Source: Nevskiaceae bacterium
Lineage (GTDB): Bacteria; Pseudomonadota; Gammaproteobacteria; Nevskiales; Nevskiaceae
Length of the DNA: 64,000 nucleotides
Direction: 5' to 3'
Assembly: GCA_004298465.1 (NCBI GenBank)
Contig: SCRT01000001.1
Coordinates: 366,516 to 430,515, forward strand
This document shows, in pieces, positions 1 through 11,668 of the stretch. The first letter of the stretch is position 1. Each line of letters starts with the position of its first letter. Below the pieces are notes generated by a model, which was not told where the DNA came from, did not search any database, and saw only the letters and a list, made by a program, of their open reading frames with translations. The translations under genes and the position numbers were made by a program.

Positions 1-48
1 GAGCCCCGCGGGAATCCCCGCAAGCAACACCCAGGACTGGAGGTCAGG

Positions 49-846
49 ATGGCTGAGGACAGGCAGGACGCTGTGGACAACAAAGGGGCGAAGCAGAGCC
101 CGGCCGCGGTTGCGCCATCGACCTCAAAAGCACGGAGTAAACAGCCTGCCGCCGCTTCCCTCATCGGGTCCAGCCTCGCCGGCCGCCTGCTGCGGCGCGT
201 GCCGGGCGGCAGCTTTGCCGAACGCCAGCTGGAGAAGGTGGAAGCGCGCGTCGTGCAGCGCCTGAAGCAACGGCTGGATGCCGCCGGACAGCCATCGCAG
301 GTTTCCGTGCTTGCCGTGTCCGTGTCGGCAGACGCCCAGCATGGCGCGGCCGGTGGCCTGCCCGGCAACCTGCTGCGGCACCTGCTGGAACGTTCCCAGG
401 AACCGCGCACCAAGCAGCAGGCGGAGGTGGAGTATTTCACCCTGCTGCTGCGCGAGCTGGTGCCGGACGAGGCACGCATCCTGGCCGGGCTTTCGGACGG
501 CGTGTGCTATCCGGTGATCGACGTGCTCATCGCTTCGAAGTTCAGCATCGTCTCGCGACCGACGGTTGAATGCGTGTCCACGGTGGGCAAGAGCGCCGGC
601 GTGCAGGCGCCGGACCTGACGCCCGACTATGTCCGTCATCTGCGTCGGCTGGGACTGCTGGACATCGTTCCCCAGCAGACGCCGGAAGAACAGCAGTACC
701 AGATCCTGGAAACCGATTCGGAAGTTCGTCGTGCCGTCGAAGCCGCGCACAAGGCGGGAAAGCGGTCGCAGATCCTGCGGCGTTCCATCCGCATGTCGGC
801 GGTGGGGCAGCGGTTGTGGGCGGTGTGCAAGATCAGCGGGGAATGA
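49..846 (+). CDS. DUF4393 (Abi-alpha)-like protein
   Basis: This is a 265-residue protein of unknown function. The first 60 residues are low-complexity and rich in Ala, Lys and Ser. A basic, helix-rich stretch follows (about 65-100). The C-terminal half (about 125-262) resembles DUF4393/Abi_alpha proteins: an acidic VPDEARIL segment, a beta-rich middle, an LRRLGLLD segment and a final segment ending near RLWAVC. No signal peptide or membrane helix is visible. The ATG at 49 is preceded by GGAGG, a strong ribosome binding site. A 10-bp hairpin separates it from the DUF445 gene downstream. Family assignment comes from pattern recognition only, and an anti-phage role should not be assumed from the family name. 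Confidence 0.6.
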   Translation: MAEDRQDAVDNKGAKQSPAAVAPSTSKARSKQPAAASLIGSSLAGRLLRRVPGGSFAERQLEKVEARVVQRLKQRLDAAGQPSQVSVLAVSVSADAQHGAAGGLPGNLLRHLLERSQEPRTKQQAEVEYFTLLLRELVPDEARILAGLSDGVCYPVIDVLIASKFSIVSRPTVECVSTVGKSAGVQAPDLTPDYVRHLRRLGLLDIVPQQTPEEQQYQILETDSEVRRAVEAAHKAGKRSQILRRSIRMSAVGQRLWAVCKISGE

Positions 847-857
847 GCTGGAAGCCT

Positions 858-883
858 GGCCGTGCGCTGCGCGCACGGCCTTT
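858..883 (+). terminator. intercistronic hairpin, terminator-like
   Basis: A perfect 10-bp stem (GGCCGTGCGC / GCGCACGGCC) with a 3-nt loop is followed by only three T residues. It lies 12 bases after the stop of the DUF4393-like gene and just before the ribosome binding site of the DUF445 gene. It could be a weak terminator or an mRNA processing and stability element. It also overlaps the GTG at 862, which makes that codon an unlikely start for the next gene. Confidence 0.55.
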
Positions 884-903
884 ACACGCGGAGGGAGTTT
901 CAC

Positions 904-2211
904 ATGCACTTTATGAGTCTTTCTGAAATCGCGACGGATTTCATGAACAACTGGATCCTGTATATATCGATGCCGATCGTGGCGTCCATCATCGGGTTCG
1001 TGACGAAGATCGTGGCTATCAAGATGATGTTTCAGCCGATCGAGTTCGTCGGCATCAAGCCGATCTTCGGGTGGCAGGGCATCGTGCCGCGCAAGGCCGC
1101 GATCATGGCCGGCATTGCCTGCGACACGATGACGAGCAAGCTCATCACGCCGGAGGATGTGTTCAACAAGCTCGACCCGGACCGCATCGCGCAAGAGATC
1201 GAGAAACCCCTGCTGCAGTCCGTGGAACAGATCACGCGTGAAGTTGCGGCGCACTATTCGCCGGGATTGTGGGAGTCGGCGCCAGAGTCGGTGAAGGGCA
1301 TGATCATCCGCCGCATCCAGAAGGAAGCGCCGGAAATCGTCAAGCAGATCATGGTGGACATCAAGTCCAACATCGACTCCGTGTTCGACCTGAAGGATAT
1401 GGTGGTCACGAACCTGTTGCGCGACAAGCCACTGCTGAATCGCATCTTCCAGGAGGCGGGTGCTGCGGAATTCCGCTTCATCCGCAATTGCGGTGCGGTG
1501 TTCGGCTTCCTGATCGGCATCGTCCAGCTGGTGGCCTGGGCGCTGACGCACGAGCCGCTCATCATGCCGATCTTCGGCCTGTTCACCGGTTGGTTCACGG
1601 ACTGGCTGGCGCTGAAGATGGTGTTCAACCCGAAGTACCCGACGAAGTACATGGGCTTCTTTGAATGGCAGGGTTTGTTCCTGAAGCATCGCTCGGCCGT
1701 GTCCGCGGAATACGGCCGCCTGATCGCCTCGGAAATCGTCACGCCGCACAACATCCTGGATGCCATCCTGCGCGGGCCGCTGTCCGACCGCCTGTTCACG
1801 ATGGTGCAGAAGCAGGTGCAGAAAGTTATCGACGAGCAGGCCGGCGTCGTCAAGCCGATCGTGGTGTTCGCGGTCGGCAGCGGCAAGTATCAGGAGATGA
1901 AGCGGCTGGTGGCGCAGGAAATCATGAAGATCCTGCCGGATACGCTCAAACATGTCGAAGGCTATGCGAAAGACGCCATGGACCTCGAAAACATGCTGGC
2001 GAGCAAGATGACGGAACTCACGATCGAGGAATTCGAGGGCTTGCTGCACCCCGCTTTCCAGCAGGATGAGTGGATACTGATCGCCGTCGGCGCCGCACTG
2101 GGCGGCCTCGTCGGTGAACTGCAGGTGATCGTTATGGAGCACTTGGCGACCCAGGCGCCGGCAGCAGAAGGTGCACACGCCCTGTTGGGGTCGTTGTTCG
2201 GAATCGGTTGA
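904..2211 (+). CDS. DUF445 family membrane protein
   Basis: This is a 435-residue DUF445 family protein. Predicted membrane segments lie near the N-terminus (about 12-35), in the middle (two, about 200-250) and at the C-terminus (about 395-415). The two halves are visibly related: TKIVAIKMMFQP followed by WQG in the first half matches TDWLALKMVFNP followed by WQG in the second, and each is followed by a SKLITPEDVF / SEIVTPHNIL motif. This suggests an internal duplication. I prefer the ATG at 904 to an upstream in-frame GTG at 862, because GAGGGAG sits 6 bases before it and the GTG lies inside a hairpin. The molecular function of the family is not established. Confidence 0.8.
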   Translation: MHFMSLSEIATDFMNNWILYISMPIVASIIGFVTKIVAIKMMFQPIEFVGIKPIFGWQGIVPRKAAIMAGIACDTMTSKLITPEDVFNKLDPDRIAQEIEKPLLQSVEQITREVAAHYSPGLWESAPESVKGMIIRRIQKEAPEIVKQIMVDIKSNIDSVFDLKDMVVTNLLRDKPLLNRIFQEAGAAEFRFIRNCGAVFGFLIGIVQLVAWALTHEPLIMPIFGLFTGWFTDWLALKMVFNPKYPTKYMGFFEWQGLFLKHRSAVSAEYGRLIASEIVTPHNILDAILRGPLSDRLFTMVQKQVQKVIDEQAGVVKPIVVFAVGSGKYQEMKRLVAQEIMKILPDTLKHVEGYAKDAMDLENMLASKMTELTIEEFEGLLHPAFQQDEWILIAVGAALGGLVGELQVIVMEHLATQAPAAEGAHALLGSLFGIG

Positions 2212-2272
2212 CCGGCCGTTTCAATCGGCCCGACGATGACGGCACAGCAGCCGCACCGTTATCATTTTGCAC

Positions 2273-3067
2273 ATGATCAAAAAAATAAAAATGCGCGAGG
2301 ACGGCGCGCAGGATGCGGAGGGGCTGAGCATCGATGCGCTGGCGCGCGCGGGGGGGTCGACTGTCCGCAACGTCCGGGCCTACCAGGATCGCGGCCTGCT
2401 GCCACCGCCGGAACGGCGTGGGCGCCGCGGCATCTATTCGCAACTGCACCTGGCACGGCTACGGCTGATCGTCGGGCTGCTGCAGCGCGGCTATTCCCTC
2501 GGCAACATCCAGGAGCTGGTCGCCGCCTGGCAGCAGGGGCGTGAGCTGTCGGAAGTGCTGGGGCTGGAAGACGAGCTTACGCGCCCGTGGTCGCGCGAGG
2601 TGCCCACGCTGGTATCCGCCAGGGGCTTGAGCCGTCTGCTGGGCAGCTACCGGCCGTCCGACCTCGCACGTGCGGTTGAGCTCGGCATCATCCAGCGCGA
2701 CGGGCTGCGCTTCCACATCAAGAGCCCGAAGATCGTTGCCGTGGCGGCAGAGCTGGCGCGCATCGGTGTGCCGATTGCGGACATGCTCGACATCATGGCC
2801 GGCCTGCGCCGCAACGTAGAGGACGTCGCGGACCAGTTCATTACCGTGACGGTACGGGCACTGGATCTGGAAGGCGACAAGATGCTGCCGTCCGCGGCAG
2901 ATGTTGCGCAGGTAGCGGGGCTCATCGCGCGCTTGCGTGCGCAGGTGGGCGATGCCGTGGAAGCCGAGGTCTCCCATGCCATCGAGAAAGCGCTCGACCG
3001 TTTCCTGGGCAAGCGCCTTTCACAGGTGATCGATGCGCTGCAGCGGGCGCCACGCCCGGCCACTTGA
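2273..3067 (+). CDS. MerR-family transcriptional regulator
   Basis: This 264-residue protein has an N-terminal MerR winged-helix domain (about 18-80): LSIDALARAGGSTVRNVRAY, then the typical RGLLPPP turn and the wing residues before IYSQLHLARLRLI. The region after about 100 is helical and has no Cys cluster, so it is not a classical metal sensor. It may bind a small ligand or act as a cofactor-free regulator. A TTG at 2267 and an ATG at 2291 are alternative starts. It lies 55 bases after the DUF445 gene and just upstream of pyruvate carboxylase, so either neighbour could be its target. Confidence 0.8.
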   Translation: MIKKIKMREDGAQDAEGLSIDALARAGGSTVRNVRAYQDRGLLPPPERRGRRGIYSQLHLARLRLIVGLLQRGYSLGNIQELVAAWQQGRELSEVLGLEDELTRPWSREVPTLVSARGLSRLLGSYRPSDLARAVELGIIQRDGLRFHIKSPKIVAVAAELARIGVPIADMLDIMAGLRRNVEDVADQFITVTVRALDLEGDKMLPSAADVAQVAGLIARLRAQVGDAVEAEVSHAIEKALDRFLGKRLSQVIDALQRAPRPAT

Positions 3068-3138
3068 CCGCGTACCATTCGACATCGGACGCCTGAACTT
3101 GGGTGTGCCGTTCTGCCCTGCTTCAAGGAGCGAGAAGG

Positions 3139-6100
3139 ATGACGGATGCAGCGCCATTCCGGCGGTTGTTGGTGGCGAATCGCGGTGAAATCGCGATCCG
3201 CGTGATGCGTGCAGCGGCCGAGCTGGGTATCCAGACGGTGGCGATCTATTCGGAAGAAGACCGCTTCTCCCTGCACCGCTTCAAGGCTGACCAGAGTTAT
3301 CGCGTCGGCACGCTCGGCAAGCCGTTGGCGGCATATCTGGATATCGACTCGATCCTGGAAACCGCGCTGGCGGCGGGCGTGGACGCCATCCATCCCGGTT
3401 ACGGCTTCCTGTCGGAGAACCCTGACTTCGCGGAACGCTGCGTGCAGGCCGGCATCACCTTCATCGGGCCGACGCCAGACGCCATGCGCAGGCTCGGCAA
3501 CAAGGTGTCGGCGCGCGAGCTGGCGCACGCGGCAGGCGCGCCGACGGTGCCCGCCAGCGGCCCGCTGCCGGAAGATGATGCCGGCATCCTGGCGGCAGCG
3601 CGGCCGGTCGGCTACCCCCTGATGTGCAAGGCAAGCTGGGGCGGCGGCGGGCGCGGCATGCGCGAGATCATGGCCGAGCAGGACCTCGTCAAGACCGTGC
3701 GCGAAGCGCGCCACGAAGCGGCATCAGCGTTCGGCAATGGCGAGGTGTATGTCGAAAAGCTCATCCGCCGCGCCAGCCACATCGAGGTGCAGATCCTGGG
3801 TGATACGCACGGCAACCTCGTGCATCTGTTCGAACGCGACTGTTCCGTACAGCGCCGCCACCAGAAAGTCGTGGAACGCGCCCCGGCGCCCTACATGGAC
3901 GCCCACCCCGAAACGCGCCAGGCACTGTGCGAAGCGGCGCTGGCGATCGGCCGCGTGGTGAACTACAGCAACGCCGGCACGGTGGAATTCCTGCTCGACC
4001 GCGACAGCGGCGCGTTCTACTTCATCGAAGTGAATCCGCGCATCCAGGTCGAGCACACGGTCACGGAAGAAGTGACAGGCATCGACATCGTCAAGGCGCA
4101 GATCCGCATTGCCGCCGGCGGGCGCATCGGCACGCCGGAATCCGGTGTGCCACCGCAGCGGGAAATCCGTCTCAAGGGCCACGCCGTGCAATGCCGCGTG
4201 ACCACCGAAGACCCGGAAAACCACTTCGTACCGGACTACGGCCGCCTGCTGGCCTACCGCAGCCCGGCCGGTTTCGGCATTCGGCTGGATGCCGGCACGG
4301 CCTACGGCGGCGCCGTCATCACGCCGTATTACGACTCTCTGCTGGTGAAGGTCACGGCGTGGGCACCGACCGCCGACGAAGCCTGCGCGCGCATGGACCG
4401 TGCGCTGCGTGAGTTCCGCATCCGCGGCCTGTCCACGAACATCCGCTTCGTGCTGAACGTGGTGGACAACCCCGCCTTCCGCAGCGGTGAATGCACCACC
4501 AGCTTCATCGATGACACGCCGGCGCTGTTCGAATTCAAGCCGCGGCGCGACCGCGCCACGCGCCTGCTGCACTACCTGGCGGACGTCATCGTCAACGGCA
4601 ATCCACAGGTCGCAGGCCGGCCGCGACCTGTGGAAACGTCCACCGCGCCACTGCCGCAACTGCCACACGCCGCCAGCGGGCTGCCGGAGGGCACGCGCGA
4701 TCTGCTGCACCAGCTCGGGCCGGCCGGCTTCTCGCGCTGGCTACGCGAGCAGGAACGCGTGCTCGTCACCGACACCACGATGCGCGATGCGCACCAGTCA
4801 CTCATCGCCACGCGCATGCGCAGCTTCGACATGCTCGGCATCGCGCCGGCCTATGCCGGTCTGCTGCCGCAACTCTTGTCGCTGGAATGCTGGGGCGGCG
4901 CGACGTTCGACGTGGCGCTGCGCTTCCTTCATGAAGACCCGTGGGACCGCCTGCGCGGGCTGCGTGCGGCGCTGCCGAACGTGCTGCTGCAGATGCTGCT
5001 GCGCGCTTCCAACGCCGTGGGCTACACCAGCTACCCCGACAATGCCGTGCGCTTCTTCGTACAGCAGGCGGCGAAGAACGGCATCGACCTGTTCCGCGTC
5101 TTCGACTCGCTGAACGACGTCGAGAACATGCGCGTGGCGATGGACGCGGTGCTGGAAACCGGTGCGCTGTGCGAAGCCGCGATCTGCTACACCGGCAACG
5201 TGCTGGCGGGTGGGAAGAACCGCTACGACCTGGCCTATTACGTGCGCCACGCCAAGGCGCTGGAGCAGGCCGGCGCACACATACTTTCCATCAAGGACAT
5301 GGCCGGCGTGTGCCGCCCGGCGGCGATCCGTCTGCTGGTCAAGACGCTGCGCGAGGAAACCGCGCTGCCGCTGCATTTCCACACTCACGACACCAGCGGC
5401 ATTGCCTCCGCCTCGGTGTTGGCGGCGGCGGAAGCCGGCTGCGATGCCGTGGACGCCGCCATGGCACCGTGGAGCGGCGTGACGGCGCAGCCGAACCTGG
5501 ATTCCATCGCTGCCGCGCTGCGCGACACGCCGCGTGATACCGGGCTGGATGCCGACGCATTGCGCGACGTGGCGCGTTACTGGGAAGTGGTGCGCCAGAG
5601 CTATGCGGCCTTCGAGGGCACGCTGCGCAGCGGCACGGCTGACGTTTACCGCCACGCCATGCCGGGCGGCCAGTATTCCAATCTGCGCGCGCAAGCGCGG
5701 GCGCTGGGTGTGGACCATCGCTGGCCGGAAGTGGCGAATGCCTACGCACAGGTCAACACGATGTTCGGCGACATCGTGAAAGTGACACCGACCTCAAAAG
5801 TCGTTGGCGACATGGCGCTGTTCATGGTCACGTCCGGCATCACGGCGGAGCAGGTGCTCGACCCTGCGCACGACATCGATTTCCCGGAATCTGTGACACG
5901 CTTCTTCCGCGGCGAGCTGGGGCGGCCGGAAGGTGGTTTCCCGCCGGCCCTGCAGAAGAAAGTGCTCAAGGGCGAGCACCCCATCGAAGGCCGGCCGGGC
6001 GCCGCTTTGCCCCCTGCCGATCTGGATGCCGCGCGTGCCACAACCGCGCAACTTCTGGGTACGGAAACGGCAAGCGACACCGATCTTGCGTCGTACCTCA

Positions 6101-6609
6101 TGTACCCCGCGGTGTTCAAGGACTATGCCCGCCATCGTCGCGAGTACGGTGACCTGGCCATCGTGCCGACGCCGGCATTCTTCTACGGGTTGAAGGAGAG
6201 CGATGAGATCGCCGTCGACCTCGAGCGTGGCAAGACGCTCGTCATCCGCTATCTCACCACCACGCGCGAGCCGAACGACAAGGGCCAGCGGCGCGTGTTC
6301 TTCGAGCTCAACGGCCAGTCGCGTGCCATTGTTGTGACCGAGCAGGGCGCGGAAGGGGCGACGGCGCGGCCGAAAGCCGACCCGACCAATGCCGGGCAGG
6401 TGGCCGCACCCATGCCGGGCATGGTGGGCAGCGTAGCCGTCGAGGCTGGTCGGCATGTCGAAGCTGGCGACGCACTGCTGACCGTCGAGGCCATGAAGAT
6501 GGAAACCACGATCAGCGCCCCTTGCGCCGGAACCGTGCGTGAAGTGCTTGTAGCTCCCGGTGCGCGGGTCGAAGCCAAGGACCTGCTGGTGCGGATCGAG
6601 GCCGCGTGA
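3139..6609 (+). CDS. pyc: pyruvate carboxylase, single chain
   Basis: This biotin enzyme carboxylates pyruvate to oxaloacetate with ATP and bicarbonate, refilling the TCA cycle. The 1156 residues contain an N-terminal biotin carboxylase (about 10-460, with LLVANRGEIAIR, ERDCSVQRRHQK and EVNPRIQVEHT), a carboxyltransferase domain starting near 540 (TDTTMRDAHQS), a PYC_OADA region and a C-terminal biotinyl domain with VEAMKMET, biotinyl-Lys at 1120. The ATG at 3139 has AAGGAG 8 bases upstream; an in-frame GTG at 3103 has no such site. The Nudix gene overlaps its stop codon, so the two are probably co-translated. The single-chain form is complete, with all domains in normal order. Confidence 0.96.
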   Translation: MTDAAPFRRLLVANRGEIAIRVMRAAAELGIQTVAIYSEEDRFSLHRFKADQSYRVGTLGKPLAAYLDIDSILETALAAGVDAIHPGYGFLSENPDFAERCVQAGITFIGPTPDAMRRLGNKVSARELAHAAGAPTVPASGPLPEDDAGILAAARPVGYPLMCKASWGGGGRGMREIMAEQDLVKTVREARHEAASAFGNGEVYVEKLIRRASHIEVQILGDTHGNLVHLFERDCSVQRRHQKVVERAPAPYMDAHPETRQALCEAALAIGRVVNYSNAGTVEFLLDRDSGAFYFIEVNPRIQVEHTVTEEVTGIDIVKAQIRIAAGGRIGTPESGVPPQREIRLKGHAVQCRVTTEDPENHFVPDYGRLLAYRSPAGFGIRLDAGTAYGGAVITPYYDSLLVKVTAWAPTADEACARMDRALREFRIRGLSTNIRFVLNVVDNPAFRSGECTTSFIDDTPALFEFKPRRDRATRLLHYLADVIVNGNPQVAGRPRPVETSTAPLPQLPHAASGLPEGTRDLLHQLGPAGFSRWLREQERVLVTDTTMRDAHQSLIATRMRSFDMLGIAPAYAGLLPQLLSLECWGGATFDVALRFLHEDPWDRLRGLRAALPNVLLQMLLRASNAVGYTSYPDNAVRFFVQQAAKNGIDLFRVFDSLNDVENMRVAMDAVLETGALCEAAICYTGNVLAGGKNRYDLAYYVRHAKALEQAGAHILSIKDMAGVCRPAAIRLLVKTLREETALPLHFHTHDTSGIASASVLAAAEAGCDAVDAAMAPWSGVTAQPNLDSIAAALRDTPRDTGLDADALRDVARYWEVVRQSYAAFEGTLRSGTADVYRHAMPGGQYSNLRAQARALGVDHRWPEVANAYAQVNTMFGDIVKVTPTSKVVGDMALFMVTSGITAEQVLDPAHDIDFPESVTRFFRGELGRPEGGFPPALQKKVLKGEHPIEGRPGAALPPADLDAARATTAQLLGTETASDTDLASYLMYPAVFKDYARHRREYGDLAIVPTPAFFYGLKESDEIAVDLERGKTLVIRYLTTTREPNDKGQRRVFFELNGQSRAIVVTEQGAEGATARPKADPTNAGQVAAPMPGMVGSVAVEAGRHVEAGDALLTVEAMKMETTISAPCAGTVREVLVAPGARVEAKDLLVRIEAA

Positions 6610-7178
6610 TGACCACACCGGCTGGGTTGCGGCTGCCGCCGGATGCCGACGCGCCGCTGGAAGTGATGGCGGCGGGCCGCTTCGTTGAATTGCGCCGGCG
6701 TGGACACTGGGAATACGCCGCGCGCGTCGGCGGGCTGGGTGCGGCGTTCATCCTGGCCGTGACGGCTGCGGAGGAGATCGTGCTCGTCGAGCAGTACCGG
6801 GTGCCGGTCGGACGCCGCGTCATCGAGTTGCCGGCCGGCGTGGTGGGCGACCACCCAGAGGACGCCGGCGAGGGTGCGGCAACCGCCGCGCAACGCGAGT
6901 TGGAAGAAGAAACCGGCTACCGCGGGCGGCGTGTCCGGCATCTCGTGCATGGCCCGACGGCGCCTGGCCTGTGCGCCGAAACCCTGGACCTGTTCGAGAT
7001 CACTGATCTGGAGCACGTCGGCGCGGGTGGCGGTGCGGATGATGACGAGGACATCACTGTCCATGTCGTGAAGATTCTCGACGCCCCCGCATGGTTGCGC
7101 CAGGCTGAAGCCCGCGGCCTGATGGTCGATCCACGTGTATACGCCGGGCTGTGGTTCGCGGAGCACCGCGAGCATTGA
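6609..7178 (+). CDS. Nudix hydrolase, ADP-ribose pyrophosphatase type
   Basis: This is a 189-residue Nudix hydrolase. The Nudix box lies at about 80-104, with E88, R96-E97, E100-E101 and G103 visible (the AQRELEEETGY segment). The preceding EQYRVPVGRRVIELPAG is typical of the ADP-sugar pyrophosphatase branch, which cleaves ADP-ribose and related nucleotide sugars. The usual first Gly of the box is displaced by two residues. The ATG at 6609 overlaps the last base of the pyc stop codon (TGATG), so translation is probably coupled; a GTG at 6606 is also possible. The exact substrate cannot be read from sequence. Confidence 0.88.
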   Translation: MTTPAGLRLPPDADAPLEVMAAGRFVELRRRGHWEYAARVGGLGAAFILAVTAAEEIVLVEQYRVPVGRRVIELPAGVVGDHPEDAGEGAATAAQRELEEETGYRGRRVRHLVHGPTAPGLCAETLDLFEITDLEHVGAGGGADDDEDITVHVVKILDAPAWLRQAEARGLMVDPRVYAGLWFAEHREH

Positions 7179-7240
7179 GTGTGCACGGCGATATGCGGCG
7201 AAGCAGTCGAACGGTTTTCGCGTGACACAAGGAGGAGAAG

Positions 7241-7645
7241 ATGGCACTCAAGAAAGGTATCAAGCAGCTTGTTGCGGAAGCAATGTCGAAAATCACCACG
7301 CTGAGCCTTGCCGAGGCGCGGGCGAAACTCGGCCAGCCAGGCGTGCAGTTCGTGGACATCCGCGACGTGCGCGAACTGCAGCATGACGGCACGATTCCCG
7401 GTGCGGTCCATGCCCCGCGCGGCATGCTGGAATTCTGGGTGGACCCGGACAGCCCGTACTTCAAGCCGGTGTTCGGCGGCGACAAGCAATTCATCCTGTT
7501 CTGCAAGTCTGGCTGGCGTTCAGCGCTGGCGACGGCGCAACTGGTCGAGATGGGCGTGCCCCATGTGGCGCACATCGAGGGCGGCTATACGGCGTGGCAG
7601 GAAGCCGGCGGGCCGACGCAGGCCCACCCGCGCAAGCCTGGATGA
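7241..7645 (+). CDS. rhodanese-like sulfurtransferase
   Basis: This is a single-domain rhodanese of 134 residues. It has the FVDIRDVRE motif near 37-45, the IPGAVHAPRG motif near 52-61 and the active-site loop FCKSGWRS with Cys88 as the persulfide-carrying residue. There is no signal peptide, so it acts in the cytoplasm and transfers sulfane sulfur to an unknown acceptor. The ATG at 7241 follows AAGGAGGAG, a very strong ribosome binding site. It lies between the Nudix gene and the thiC riboswitch. A link to sulfur supply for thiamin is possible but rests on proximity only. Confidence 0.9.
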   Translation: MALKKGIKQLVAEAMSKITTLSLAEARAKLGQPGVQFVDIRDVRELQHDGTIPGAVHAPRGMLEFWVDPDSPYFKPVFGGDKQFILFCKSGWRSALATAQLVEMGVPHVAHIEGGYTAWQEAGGPTQAHPRKPG

Positions 7646-7704
7646 TCACGGCCGCGGCCAGCGGACGGAGCGGTTTCCACGCAGTGTAAAACGTGGCACA
7701 GTAG

Positions 7705-10351
<2,647 letters not shown>

Positions 10352-10389
10352 CGAATGGTGCGACAGGTAGCGCCGGGCGTGGCTGCAGG

Positions 10390-11589
10390 TCAGAGCATTT
10401 CGATGGCAACTGCCGTAGCTTCCCCGCCGCCGATGCAGAGGCTGGCAACGCCGCGCTTGCCGTGCGTGTTGTGCAGGGCGCCGATCAGGGTGCAGACGAG
10501 ACGCGCGCCGGAGCAGCCGATGGGGTGGCCGAGCGCACAGGCTCCGCCGTAGACGTTCACCTTGGCCGGGTCCAGCTTGCAGTCGTGGATCGCGATCATC
10601 GTGACACAGGCGAAGGCTTCGTTGATTTCCCACAGGTCGACGTCCTTCGTCGTCCAGCCGGCGCGGCCCAGTACTTTGTCGATGGCGTGCACTGGAGCGA
10701 GCGTGAATTCCTCCGGCAGGCGGGCGTGCTGTGCGTGGGCGACGATGCGGGCCAGCGGCTGGATGCCGCGCTTTTTCGCTTCGCTGGCGCGCATCAGCAC
10801 GAGTGCTGCCGCGCCGTCGGAGATGGAGGCGGAAGACGCGGCCGTCACCGTTCCGTCCTTCTGGAACGCCGGGCGCAGGGTCGGGATCTTTTCCGGCCGT
10901 GCCTTCAACGGGCCTTCGTCCTTGTCGACGACGACGTCGCCCTTCTTGTCGTGCACCGTGACCGGTGCCATCTCGAACGCGAAGCTGCCATCCGCCGTAG
11001 CTTGTGCCGAGCGGCGCAGTGATTCCACGGCGAAGGCGTCCTGCGCCGCACGCGTGAAGCCGTATTTTGCGACGGCGCGTTCCGCAAACACACCCATGGC
11101 GGTGCCGCGTTCGTAGGCGTCTTCCAGCCCGTCCAGCGCCATGTGGTCGTAAATCTTGTCGTGTCCGTAGCGGTAGCCACCGCGGGCTTTCTTCAGCAGG
11201 TACGGCGCGTTGCTCATGCTTTCCATACCGCCGGCGACGATGACGTCGGCGGTGCCGCCGAGCAGCGTGTCGTGCGCGAACATGATGCTTTTCATGCCCG
11301 AACCGCACACCTTGTTGAGCGTGACGCAGCCGGCGGATTTCGGTAGCCCGGCGCCGAGCGAGGCTTGGCGGGCCGGCGCCTGGCCCTGGCCGGCCATCAG
11401 CACGTTGCCCATGAACACTTCATCCACCGCTTCCGGTGGGATGCCGGCGCGTGCCACGGCAGTCTTGATGGCGACGGCGCCGAGCTGCCAGGCTTCGAGT
11501 GAGGACAACTCACCCATCATGCCGCCCATGGGGGTTCTGGCGATGGAAGCGATGACGATGGGGTCTGGATTTACCTGCGATTTGTTCAC
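10390..11589 (-). CDS. acetyl-CoA C-acetyltransferase (thiolase)
   Basis: This is a 399-residue thiolase that condenses two acetyl-CoA to acetoacetyl-CoA, or runs the reverse reaction. The nucleophile Cys95 is in LNKVCGSGMK, the His-containing loop is GGACALGHPIGCSGAR, and the second Cys is in SLCIGGGEA. These are typical of biosynthetic-type thiolase II. I chose the GTG at 11589 because AAGGTG lies about 8 bases upstream and the family N-terminus (IVIASIARTPMG) begins just after it. It lies on the same strand as the HMG-CoA synthase-like gene about 1.1 kb upstream, and the two would make the first two steps from acetyl-CoA to HMG-CoA. Confidence 0.94.
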   Translation of the reverse strand: MNKSQVNPDPIVIASIARTPMGGMMGELSSLEAWQLGAVAIKTAVARAGIPPEAVDEVFMGNVLMAGQGQAPARQASLGAGLPKSAGCVTLNKVCGSGMKSIMFAHDTLLGGTADVIVAGGMESMSNAPYLLKKARGGYRYGHDKIYDHMALDGLEDAYERGTAMGVFAERAVAKYGFTRAAQDAFAVESLRRSAQATADGSFAFEMAPVTVHDKKGDVVVDKDEGPLKARPEKIPTLRPAFQKDGTVTAASSASISDGAAALVLMRASEAKKRGIQPLARIVAHAQHARLPEEFTLAPVHAIDKVLGRAGWTTKDVDLWEINEAFACVTMIAIHDCKLDPAKVNVYGGACALGHPIGCSGARLVCTLIGALHNTHGKRGVASLCIGGGEATAVAIEML

Positions 11590-11668
11590 GGTGCACCTTG
11601 GGTGAGTCAGTTGGAAAGTTGAGCCCGGATTGCACTGCAAACGTCACACGAGTGCAAGTGCAGCGCCT

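Noticed and set aside
49..846. An anti-phage defence system based on the DUF4393 (Abi-alpha) protein
   Set aside because: There is no partner gene, mobile element or defence island context; the neighbours are a DUF445 gene and housekeeping genes.
124..2178. A 684-residue minus-strand frame opposite the DUF4393 and DUF445 genes
   Set aside because: Low-complexity composition rich in His, Arg and Gln, antisense to two genes with good ribosome binding sites.
2214..2230. GGCCG/CGGCC hairpin after the DUF445 gene as a terminator
   Set aside because: The stem is only 5 bp and no T-run follows, so termination is not supported.
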